Source of the DNA: an uncultured Candidatus Melainabacteria bacterium
GTDB lineage: Bacteria > Cyanobacteriota > Vampirovibrionia > Gastranaerophilales > Gastranaerophilaceae
Direction of reading: 5' to 3'
Assembly (NCBI GenBank): GCA_934675685.1
Contig: CAKURL010000058.1
Span: forward strand, 1 to 5,228
DNA length: 5,228 nucleotides
Of the stretch, positions 1 to 5,228 are shown one piece after another. The notes under the pieces were generated by a model, which was not told where the DNA came from, searched no databases, and was given only the letters and a program-made list of their open reading frames with translations. Every line of letters begins with the position of its first letter. Position 1 is the first letter of the stretch. Made by a program: the position numbers and the translations under genes.

Positions 1-490
1 CTTCAAGGCTTGTTCCCGTGGTCAAAATCACACAAGGTGCAAAATATTCTATTCCAAGCTCATCTGTTGCACCTTTAATGACATTGTTTTCTACAATTAA
101 ATCCACAATTTGGATTTGTTTTAAAGTTATATTTTCTTCATTTTCGACAAATTTTCGAGCAGTGTATTTATATTCTTTTTTGTCTGATTGAGCGCGAAGT
201 GCGTGGACTGCTGGGCCTTTTGAAGAATTTAGAGTTTTTAATTGCATATATGTTAAATCTGCAATTTCTCCCATAACGCCACCTAGGGCATCAATTTCTC
301 GAACTAAATTAGATTTAGCAGGGCCACCTATAGCAGGGTTACAAGGCATAAGACCAATGTTTTCGATATTTAAAGTAGTAAGTAAAACTTTTAAACCAAG
401 CCTCGCCGCAGCGATTGAAGCTTCAACTCCAGCATGGCCTGCGCCTACTATTATGCAATCAAATTTATTATTATCTACATTTGAAGTCAT
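1..490 (-). CDS. mnmG: MnmG (GidA), tRNA uridine-5-carboxymethylaminomethyl modification enzyme, N-terminal part
   Basis: FAD-dependent enzyme that, with the GTPase MnmE, installs the carboxymethylaminomethyl group on U34 of certain tRNAs in the cytoplasm. The first 163 codons are visible; the usual length is about 620-650 residues, so about three quarters lies beyond position 1. I translated it by hand. Visible motifs are the Rossmann dinucleotide-binding GAGHAG at residues 16-21, the family signature CNPAIGG at 50-56 (Cys50 matches the conserved cysteine), REIDALGG at 64-71, the LNSSKGPAVHALRAQ block at 87-101, and TTGTSLE at the edge. The ATG at 490 is the only sensible start: an in-frame TAA lies just upstream and AAAAAGG sits 7 bases before it. 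GGPAKS plus SDKKEY looks cyanobacterial in style (my recollection of the family). It follows thrB by 72 bases on the same strand with no terminator between, so cotranscription is possible. The short paralogue TrmFO is less likely because the CNPAIGG and ALRAQ blocks are of MnmG type. Confidence 0.95.
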   Translation of the reverse strand, partial: MTSNVDNNKFDCIIVGAGHAGVEASIAAARLGLKVLLTTLNIENIGLMPCNPAIGGPAKSNLVREIDALGGVMGEIADLTYMQLKTLNSSKGPAVHALRAQSDKKEYKYTARKFVENEENITLKQIQIVDLIVENNVIKGATDELGIEYFAPCVILTTGTSLE

Positions 491-562
491 TTTTTTGCCT
501 TTTTATTGCTAATTTTCTATAAACTTCGGCTATAATCTCATTAATACTTTCTATAAAAGTTT

Positions 563-1495
563 TTATAAAAGAACGGCGCCCGATTTTTCAATTGGCAAAT
601 TTAAGAAATTAGACTTAACGTTATAATAATTCCAAGTGTTTGTCACGATTTCTTTAATTTCGCCAGCACCAATTCCATTGTACAAAACTAAAATCGAAGG
701 CCCAGCTCCGCACAAAACAACCCCTATCACACCATTTACGTGTTTTAAGCCATTCATGATATCGGTTAACCCTGGGACAAGTTTTTCCCTATAAGGTTGA
801 TGTAATTTATCTTTTAAAGACATTTTTAAAAGTTCTTCATCTTTATTATAAAGAGCGTCAACAAACATAGCGCTTCTTTTTAAATTGAAAACAGCACTCG
901 TCATAGGAACTTCTTTAGGCAAGACTGAGCGAGAAACTTCTGTGTTTAATTCGTAGTCTGGAATACAAACCATTAATTTCCAGTCGTCGTTCCAAGGAAG
1001 CTTTCTATAAATCACTTCTCCATCGTCTTCCCAAGAAGAAATAGTAACTCCACCTTTAAAAGCAGGAGTGATGTTGTCCGGGTGCCCTTCGATTTCAGTT
1101 GCAATAGACATCAAGACTTTTTCATCTGCAACTCTTCCTAAAAGCTCGTTTGCAGCAATCAAACCCCCAACTATCACAGAAGAGGACGACCCAAGCCCGC
1201 GAGAAACAGGGATTTGGGTTTTGATTGTGATTTTAAGTTCGTTTGGAGTTTGCCCGATGAAATTATATAAAAGCTCGATTGCTTTATAGACAATGTTTGA
1301 TTTATCTGTTGGAATATCAATTATGCTATTTTCATCGTTATTTTTTTCGTTGATGATATTTATTTCAATTCCAGACCCAGGAAGAACCATCTCTTCTACT
1401 GAAATCACATTATACAAAGGCAAAGCCAAGCCAAAAGAGTCGAACCCTGGGCCTAAATTTGCAATTGTTGCTGGAGTTTTTACGCTTACTTTCAT
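563..1495 (-). CDS. thrB: ThrB, homoserine kinase (GHMP kinase family)
   Basis: Cytoplasmic enzyme that phosphorylates L-homoserine with ATP to O-phosphohomoserine, the substrate of threonine synthase. From the ATG at 1495 it is 310 residues, normal for ThrB (about 300-320). GHMP motif 1 is PATIANLGPGFD at residues 8-19; motif 2, the ATP phosphate loop, is PVSRGLGSSSS at 96-106; EGHPDN is at 136-141; the ThrB-typical LHQPYR is at 231-236; motif 3 is GAGPS at 263-267. The reading frame stays open 13 codons further (to 1534), but those codons lie inside the end of dnaN and precede the conserved MKVSVKTPATIANLGPGF start, so 1495 is preferred. TAGGA, which includes the dnaN stop codon, forms a Shine-Dalgarno 6 bases before this ATG, suggesting translational coupling to dnaN. 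In motif 2 serines replace the more usual small-residue pair after GLGSS, a mild variation. No thrA or thrC is in view. Confidence 0.97.
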   Translation of the reverse strand: MKVSVKTPATIANLGPGFDSFGLALPLYNVISVEEMVLPGSGIEINIINEKNNDENSIIDIPTDKSNIVYKAIELLYNFIGQTPNELKITIKTQIPVSRGLGSSSSVIVGGLIAANELLGRVADEKVLMSIATEIEGHPDNITPAFKGGVTISSWEDDGEVIYRKLPWNDDWKLMVCIPDYELNTEVSRSVLPKEVPMTSAVFNLKRSAMFVDALYNKDEELLKMSLKDKLHQPYREKLVPGLTDIMNGLKHVNGVIGVVLCGAGPSILVLYNGIGAGEIKEIVTNTWNYYNVKSNFLNLPIEKSGAVLL

Positions 1496-1501
1496 AACTA
1501 A

Positions 1502-1506
1502 TCCTA
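1502..1506 (-). promoter_or_regulatory. Ribosome binding site of thrB overlapping the dnaN stop codon
   Basis: TAGGA on the minus strand contains the dnaN TAG stop and sits 6 bases before the thrB ATG at 1495. A ribosome finishing dnaN would be placed on the thrB start region, which supports the short ThrB start and suggests coupled translation. Confidence 0.6.
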
Positions 1507-2625
1507 TTGAACCTTTACAGGCATAATCAAACAAATATAATTCGAAACATCTTCTTGTGGCTTAAATATCGTAGCCGCCAATACGTCAGAAATTTCAATT
1601 TCAATGTTTTTTGTATCCATATTTTTCAATGCATCTAAGACATATTTATAGTTAAACGCGGTAAGCATTTCGTCTTGCGAATATTCGATATCAATATAGT
1701 CTTTTGATTTTCCTGCTTCTGATGTGTCTGCCATAATTTCCAATTGACCTTGTGAAAAATTAAATTTCACAACATTTGTTCTATCGTTTACCATGATAGA
1801 AACTCTTTCAATTGAATTTATCAATTCCGCTCTATCTACGACGATTTTTTTGTCGTTTGAATTTGGAATAAGTTGTTGATATTTTGGATAAATTCCATCA
1901 ATCAATTTTGATTGGAAAGTTAAATTTTCAAATTCAAATTGAATTTTATTTTTGAAAACTTTTACAGTAATGTTTTCATCTTCCACTAATGAAGAAATTC
2001 TTTGTACTTCTGCTAAAGTTTTTGCGTTCACAATGAAATTAAGATTTTCTTCAATCGTTGTTTCGATTTCTTTTTGAACTCTTGTTAGTCTATTTCCGTC
2101 TGTTGCTGCAAGCTCTAAAATATTGTTTTCGATATTAAAACAAACGCCCGTTAAAACTGCTTGTGTTTCTTGAGAAGAAACTGCAAAAATCACTTGCTTA
2201 ATTGCTTTTGAAAATTCTTGTTTATTCAAAACAAACATTTTTGAATCTTGTTCTTGATTTTGTTCAAAAACATCAGGGAAATCGTTTGCGTCTAGCCCAA
2301 CTAAATCAAATTCTGTTTTTCCGCTTTTGATTTTAACGTTTTCCATATCGTCTGCTTTGATTGTAATTTCTGTAGAAGAAATTTTAGAAACGATTTCTGA
2401 AATTTTTCTTGCGCTTAGAGTGACTTTCCCTTCGTTTTCTACTTGAGCAGAAGTCTTATAACTGATTGCTGAAATCAAATCAGTCGCATAAAAACAAATT
2501 CTATCAGAAGAAACGCAATCTATTAAAATATTTGATAAGATAGGCTGAATTGCCTTTTGCGCAGTAATTTTTTCAACAATTTTAATGCCATTTGAAAAAT
2601 CTTCTTTATTTAAAATAATTTCCAC
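1504..2625 (-). CDS. dnaN: DnaN, DNA polymerase III beta subunit (sliding clamp)
   Basis: Ring-forming dimeric clamp that encircles DNA and tethers the replicative polymerase and other partners. The 373 residues match the usual 365-380 and allow all three clamp folds (about 1-120, 128-255 and 258-373). Recognisable family blocks are DANDFP at 112-117, AATDGNRL at 173-180 in domain 2, SKLIDGIYPKYQQLIP at 239-254, FNYKYVLDAL at 324-333, and the C-terminal YICLIMPVKV at 363-372, the strand next to the partner-binding pocket. The start is a GTG at 2625, preceded by a G-rich Shine-Dalgarno AAAGGGG with a 6-base spacer. This is the first gene after a 345-bp gap and probably has its own promoter at about 2700-2727. 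The stop is TAG, 8 bases before thrB. No dnaA, recF or gyrB neighbours are present, unlike the classic dnaA-dnaN arrangement; an isolated dnaN is familiar in cyanobacteria. Confidence 0.98.
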   Translation of the reverse strand: MEIILNKEDFSNGIKIVEKITAQKAIQPILSNILIDCVSSDRICFYATDLISAISYKTSAQVENEGKVTLSARKISEIVSKISSTEITIKADDMENVKIKSGKTEFDLVGLDANDFPDVFEQNQEQDSKMFVLNKQEFSKAIKQVIFAVSSQETQAVLTGVCFNIENNILELAATDGNRLTRVQKEIETTIEENLNFIVNAKTLAEVQRISSLVEDENITVKVFKNKIQFEFENLTFQSKLIDGIYPKYQQLIPNSNDKKIVVDRAELINSIERVSIMVNDRTNVVKFNFSQGQLEIMADTSEAGKSKDYIDIEYSQDEMLTAFNYKYVLDALKNMDTKNIEIEISDVLAATIFKPQEDVSNYICLIMPVKVQ

Positions 2626-2631
2626 ACTCAG

Positions 2632-2638
2632 CCCCTTT
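2632..2638 (-). promoter_or_regulatory. Ribosome binding site of dnaN
   Basis: AAAGGGG on the minus strand lies 6 bases before a GTG codon at 2625. It decides the start: the encoded protein then begins MEIILNKEDF, as expected for a clamp N-terminus. It is the strongest Shine-Dalgarno-like run in the window, standing out in an otherwise G-poor leader. Confidence 0.7.
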
Positions 2639-2699
2639 ATTTTTAAATCTAACTTAGCTTAATTTATTTTGTTTTAAGTTTATACTTACTTTCTTTAAA

Positions 2700-2727
2700 A
2701 TTATAGTATAAAAACAAAAATAAACAA
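2700..2727 (-). promoter_or_regulatory. Candidate sigma-70-type promoter of dnaN
   Basis: On the minus strand TTGTTT (2727-2722) and a perfect TATAAT (2705-2700) are separated by 16 bases. Transcription would start near 2693, giving a leader of about 65-70 bases before the dnaN GTG. The -35 box matches TTGACA only in its first three bases, and the region is so AT-rich that chance matches are expected. The position directly upstream of the dnaN-thrB unit supports it. Confidence 0.45.
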
Positions 2728-2757
2728 AAGTTGCCCTAAAAAATAAAAAATCCTTTC

Positions 2758-2771
2758 TAAAAGTGCTTTTT
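2758..2771. repeat. 14-bp direct repeat, copy 1
   Basis: TAAAAGTGCTTTTT on the plus strand is identical to the copy at 2860-2873; starts are 102 bp apart and the orientation is the same. The core AAAAG-TG-CTTTT is a near-palindrome with a 2-base centre, as in many operator half-site pairs. It lies about 30 bp upstream of the putative dnaN -35 box. The function is unknown. Confidence 0.55.
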
Positions 2772-2789
2772 CTTTTTTGTTTCTATTTA

Positions 2790-2813
2790 TATATAAATAT
2801 ATATATTTATATA
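2790..2813. repeat. 24-bp perfect A/T-only palindrome
   Basis: The sequence reads identically on both strands, built as TATATAAATA, a central TATA, then TATTTATATA, within a 32-base run (2784-2815) with no G or C. It lies between the two 14-bp repeats. It could be an easily melted DNA-unwinding element, a cruciform-prone site, or simply low-complexity AT sequence. Confidence 0.6.
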
Positions 2814-2859
2814 AAGAATTAATAATCTATAATAAAGACTAACTATTTGTATAAAACTT

Positions 2860-2873
2860 TAAAAGTGCTTTTT
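2860..2873. repeat. 14-bp direct repeat, copy 2
   Basis: Identical to copy 1. In this copy the flanks extend the symmetry (CTTT before, AAAAG after), giving an imperfect inverted repeat around a GTGC core, about 98 bases downstream of the comF stop. No U-tract follows on the minus strand, so an intrinsic terminator is unlikely; a protein-binding site is possible. Confidence 0.55.
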
Positions 2874-2970
2874 AAAAGCCTTATGTAGTCTCTGATTTGA
2901 CGATTTTTAAAAACGAAAAACCATGTTCAAAACTATTTTAAAAATTATACATTAATTCTACAAAAGAAAA

Positions 2971-3639
2971 TTATTTAACTTTTGAAACAGTAAGACAAGT
3001 AATATTAGAAAAGCCATTATTTAATAATAAATCTATAATTTCATTCAAAGTAGCTCCAGAAGTAGTGATGTCGTCTATTAAAAGAATATTTGAATTTTGA
3101 TATTTTAAAATTAAATCTTTATTTATATCAAAGCTGCCTTTAATGTTTTTGTGTCTATTTTTCGCTTTATACTGCGGTTTTGTATATTTTATCTTCTTTA
3201 ATAATTTTCTTTCTATTTTAAAATTTGTGAGCTTTTGAAATTCTTTTGCAATTAAAAACATGTGTTCGTAGCCTCGAGACAAGTTCTTTGTAAAATAAGA
3301 AGGTGGATAGATAATTATAAAATCATCTTCTAAATTTAGTTTTTTAAAGTATGTGAACATTATCTTTGCAAGCACGATTGCGCAAGATTTTTTGTGCTTA
3401 AATTTTAATAAATGGATTAATTTTTTGACATTTGTTTGATAAAGTACGCAAGAAAAAATTGAAACACCATTATAAATTCGATGTTGAAAACCAGACAAAT
3501 AATGAACATCTTTTGAACAAGTTTTGCACAACAAATTGTCGACTTTTGAACAACCGCAAATGAGGCACTTCTTGTTATATATTAAATCAAGAAATGCCTC
3601 ATATAAGTAATTTATAAAGTTTATTGTTTTTCTAATCAC
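2971..3639 (-). CDS. comF: ComF family protein (zinc ribbon plus phosphoribosyltransferase-like domain)
   Basis: ComF-type proteins have a phosphoribosyltransferase fold and are needed for handling incoming single-stranded DNA in natural transformation in several bacteria; their chemistry is unsettled. At 222 residues the length is typical. The N-terminus carries a four-cysteine zinc ribbon, C25-x2-C28 and C38-x2-C41. The family stretch YPPSYFTKNLSRGYEH (about 111-126) matches the usual P-x-R-x-RG[FY]N region, and TKPQYKAKNRHKNIKGSF matches T-x-Q-x-R-x2-N-x2-GAF. The PRPP-binding loop ILLIDDITTSGATL is at 185-198 with the acidic pair D189/D190. The predicted start is GTG at 3639, nine bases after the clpB stop, with no clear Shine-Dalgarno, so expression may depend on translation of clpB. 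The protein is very lysine- and isoleucine-rich, consistent with low GC. A strong hairpin lies in codons 13-27. The family is secure; a role in competence here is inferred. Confidence 0.92.
   Translation of the reverse strand: MIRKTINFINYLYEAFLDLIYNKKCLICGCSKVDNLLCKTCSKDVHYLSGFQHRIYNGVSIFSCVLYQTNVKKLIHLLKFKHKKSCAIVLAKIMFTYFKKLNLEDDFIIIYPPSYFTKNLSRGYEHMFLIAKEFQKLTNFKIERKLLKKIKYTKPQYKAKNRHKNIKGSFDINKDLILKYQNSNILLIDDITTSGATLNEIIDLLLNNGFSNITCLTVSKVK
3560..3602 (-). other. Strong hairpin within the 5' end of comF
   Basis: On the minus (mRNA) strand, ATGAGGCATTTCTTG (3602-3588) can pair with CAAGAAGTGCCTCAT (3574-3560) around a 13-base A/U-only loop. This gives 15 consecutive pairs including one G-U wobble. 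On the plus strand the same arms have one C-A mismatch, so the structure is best in the comF sense RNA. It covers codons 13-27, including the first zinc-ribbon cysteine. No U-tract follows, so it does not look like a standard terminator. Confidence 0.6.
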
Positions 3640-3648
3640 AAAGATATT

Positions 3649-5228
3649 TTAGATTTTTTCAAATTTTATTTCATCATCTTTGAAATCTATTTTTATTTTG
3701 TCGTTGTCTTTGAATTCGCCTTTTAACAAAAGCTTAGATAATGGGTTTTCGATTAATTGGCGAATTGTTCTTTTCAAAGGTCTTGCGCCATACATTGGGT
3801 TATATCCTTGAAGGGCAAGATGTTCTTTTGCTTCTTTTGTGATTTCGATTTCGATTTTTCTTTCTTTTAATAATTCTCTTAAATAGTTAACTTGAATGTC
3901 GACTATATGAGACAAATTATCTAAAGTCAAAGCATCAAAGAAGATTGTTTCGTCAATTCTGTTTAAGAATTCAGGTTTAAAGTATTGTCTTAATTTAGCC
4001 ATGATTTCTTCTTTAACTTGTTCTTTGTTCGAAATGTTTCCTTTTATTGCGTTATCAAGAATGATATCAGAGCCGATATTAGAAGTTAGAATAATAATCG
4101 TGTTTTTGAAATCTACAGTTTTGCCTTTTGAATCTGTTAATCTTCCGTCATCAAAAATTTGAAGCATTAAATTAAAGACATCTGGGTGCGCTTTTTCGAT
4201 TTCATCAAACAATATTACGGAATATGGTTTTCTTCTGACTGCTTCTGTTAATTGGCCGCCTTCGTCGTAGCCGACGTACCCCGGAGGAGCTCCTATTAAA
4301 CGAGCGACTGAGTGTTTTTCCATGTATTCTGACATATCTATTCTAATTAAACTGTCTTCATCTAAAAACATAAATTTAGATAAAGCTTTAGCAAGTTCAG
4401 TTTTACCAACCCCAGTAGGGCCTAAGAATAAAAATGTTCCTATTGGTCTTTTTGGGTCGGATAAGCCGCTTCTTGCTCTTCTAATGCTATCAGAAACGAC
4501 ATTCACTGCTTCATCTTGTCCGATTACTTGGGAATGTAAAACATCTTCCATTTTAAGAAGTTTTTCAGATTCTTCTTCCACTAATTTTGCCACAGGCACC
4601 CCTGTCCATTTTGAAATAATGGTTGCGATATCGTTTTCGTCTATTTCTTCTTTAAGCAAAGTGTTTTTCTTTTCTGTATTTTTGCAATTTTTTAATTGTT
4701 CCATTAATTCCGGTAATTTTCCATATTGCAACTTTGCAGCAAGCTCTAAGTTATAGTCTCTTTGAGCTTGTTCGATTTGGTGCTTTACTTTATCTATTTC
4801 AGATTTGATTTCAACTTCGCCTTTGATAGAAGATTTTTCTTTTTCCCATTGAGCTTTTAAAACGTCGATTTTAGAATTTATTTCATCAAGCATTTTTTGT
4901 ACTTTTGAAATTTTTTCTTCATCATTATCGTCTTTTAAAGATTGCAATTCGATTTGAAGTTGGAGTTTTTGTCTTTCCAGTTTATCAAGTTCCTCTGGCA
5001 TAGAATCAATTTCAATTCTAACGGCGCTAGAAGCTTCATCAACTAGGTCGATTGCTTTATCTGGAAGGAATCTATCTGTTATATATCTATCTGATAATTT
5101 TGCCGCCGCAACAAGGGCGTTATCTTTAATTCTTATTCCGTGGTGCACTTCATATTTATCTTTTAAGCCACGAAGAATAGAAATCGTGTCTTCGACACTT
5201 GGTTCTGCCACCATAATAGGTTGAAAAC
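3649..5228 (-). CDS. clpB: ClpB, ATP-dependent protein disaggregase, C-terminal part
   Basis: Hexameric AAA+ chaperone that, with DnaK/DnaJ/GrpE, pulls polypeptides out of aggregates in the cytoplasm. The frame runs off the right edge; 525 residues are visible, starting FQPIMVAEPSVEDT just after the NBD1 arginine fingers, so about 330 residues are missing. Numbering from that F, the end of NBD1 is followed by a long coiled-coil middle domain (about 70-190), which separates ClpB from ClpA and ClpX. NBD2 then shows Walker A GPTGVGKT at 269-276, pore loop GYVG at 316-319, Walker B VILFDEIE at 337-344, sensor 1 TSNIGS around 381-386, the arginine finger in FLNRIDE at about R423, and sensor 2 GARPLKR at 480-486. 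The full set of catalytic residues suggests an active second ring. ClpC is unlikely because the middle domain is too long. The ATG at 5214 is internal, not a start. The gene ends in TAA nine bases before comF. Its promoter and any heat-shock element lie outside the window. Confidence 0.98.
   Translation of the reverse strand, partial: FQPIMVAEPSVEDTISILRGLKDKYEVHHGIRIKDNALVAAAKLSDRYITDRFLPDKAIDLVDEASSAVRIEIDSMPEELDKLERQKLQLQIELQSLKDDNDEEKISKVQKMLDEINSKIDVLKAQWEKEKSSIKGEVEIKSEIDKVKHQIEQAQRDYNLELAAKLQYGKLPELMEQLKNCKNTEKKNTLLKEEIDENDIATIISKWTGVPVAKLVEEESEKLLKMEDVLHSQVIGQDEAVNVVSDSIRRARSGLSDPKRPIGTFLFLGPTGVGKTELAKALSKFMFLDEDSLIRIDMSEYMEKHSVARLIGAPPGYVGYDEGGQLTEAVRRKPYSVILFDEIEKAHPDVFNLMLQIFDDGRLTDSKGKTVDFKNTIIILTSNIGSDIILDNAIKGNISNKEQVKEEIMAKLRQYFKPEFLNRIDETIFFDALTLDNLSHIVDIQVNYLRELLKERKIEIEITKEAKEHLALQGYNPMYGARPLKRTIRQLIENPLSKLLLKGEFKDNDKIKIDFKDDEIKFEKI

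Larger units (their letters stand above)
2626..2970. other. AT-rich intergenic region between comF and dnaN
   Basis: 345 bases without a credible gene; the longest ATG-started frames are only a few codons. The region is overwhelmingly A/T and holds a candidate dnaN promoter (2700-2727), two copies of a 14-bp sequence (2758-2771, 2860-2873), a 24-bp A/T-only palindrome (2790-2813) and the dnaN ribosome binding site (2632-2638). A DnaA-box-like ATTTCCACA (2618-2626, plus strand) overlaps its dnaN edge. I see no convincing intrinsic terminator for comF: only a 6-bp CAAAAG/CTTTTG pair straddling the comF stop (2961-2984), without a following U-tract. The length is unusual next to the 8-, 9- and 72-base gaps elsewhere, so it probably carries regulatory or replication signals. 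Confidence 0.7.

Noticed and set aside
463..580. Short open stretch on the minus strand between thrB and mnmG that reads like protein (ESINEIIAEVYRKLAIKRQK)
   Set aside because: It has no ATG, GTG or TTG start in frame, overlaps both neighbouring genes and ends quickly; chance is the simplest explanation.
1068..1526. Two plus-strand open frames (1068-1289 and 1293-1526)
   Set aside because: Both are antisense to conserved thrB motifs and have no ribosome binding site or protein-like pattern.
1496..1534. N-terminal extension of ThrB by 13 residues
   Set aside because: The extra codons overlap the end of dnaN, give no family similarity, and the internal ATG at 1495 has a well-spaced Shine-Dalgarno and matches the family N-terminus.
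2944..2949. A perfect TATAAT on the minus strand just after comF
   Set aside because: No acceptable -35 element lies 16-18 bases upstream, and it is about 320 bases from dnaN; it is likely a chance match in AT-rich DNA.
2923..2955. Ten-codon ATG frame on the plus strand in the gap
   Set aside because: Too short, no Shine-Dalgarno and no similarity to any known leader peptide.
2961..2984. Possible comF terminator, a 6-bp CAAAAG/CTTTTG inverted repeat
   Set aside because: The stem is short and A/T-rich, it straddles the stop codon, and no U-tract follows on the minus strand.
4322..4756. 144-codon open frame on the plus strand
   Set aside because: It lies entirely antisense to the conserved ClpB NBD2 and middle-domain coding sequence, and its translation is serine/phenylalanine-rich with no recognisable motif.

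Overview
This window is a compact, AT-rich bacterial housekeeping segment (GC roughly one third by eye). All five genes lie on the minus strand, so in transcription order they run right to left: clpB (3' part only) - comF - 345-bp AT-rich gap - dnaN - thrB - mnmG (5' part only). No mobile element, CRISPR array, rRNA or tRNA gene was seen. The standard genetic code fits: four stop codons are visible (three TAA, one TAG) and no gene has an internal TGA.

Organism: the protein motifs are clearly bacterial. MnmG (GGPAKS, then a LNSSKGPAVHALRAQ block followed by DKKEY) and ThrB (RGLGSSSS followed by IVGGLIAANELLG) resemble the versions I associate with Cyanobacteria. The low GC and lack of any photosynthesis context make a non-photosynthetic relative such as Vampirovibrionia/Melainabacteria (Gastranaerophilales type) my best guess. 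This is inference from remembered motifs, not a tree, and low-GC Firmicutes or another phylum is not excluded.

Layout: positions 3649-5228 hold the C-terminal ~525 residues of the ClpB disaggregase. Nine bases after its stop comes comF (2971-3639), a zinc-ribbon phosphoribosyltransferase-like protein linked to DNA uptake, so the two probably share a transcript. The gap 2626-2970 contains a plausible sigma-70-type promoter for dnaN, a 24-bp A/T-only palindrome, a pair of identical 14-bp repeats and one DnaA-box-like 9-mer over the dnaN start. dnaN (sliding clamp) and thrB (homoserine kinase) are 8 bases apart and look translationally coupled. mnmG (tRNA wobble-uridine modification) follows after 72 bases with its own ribosome binding site and no visible terminator before it.

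Functionally the genes are a mix of proteostasis, DNA uptake, replication, threonine synthesis and tRNA modification. They read as conserved core genes packed co-directionally, not as one pathway. I found no convincing novel system. The most notable non-coding signals are a 15-bp stem hairpin inside the start of comF and the structured AT-rich gap before dnaN, which deserves an origin-of-replication check because the origin lies near dnaN in several cyanobacteria.
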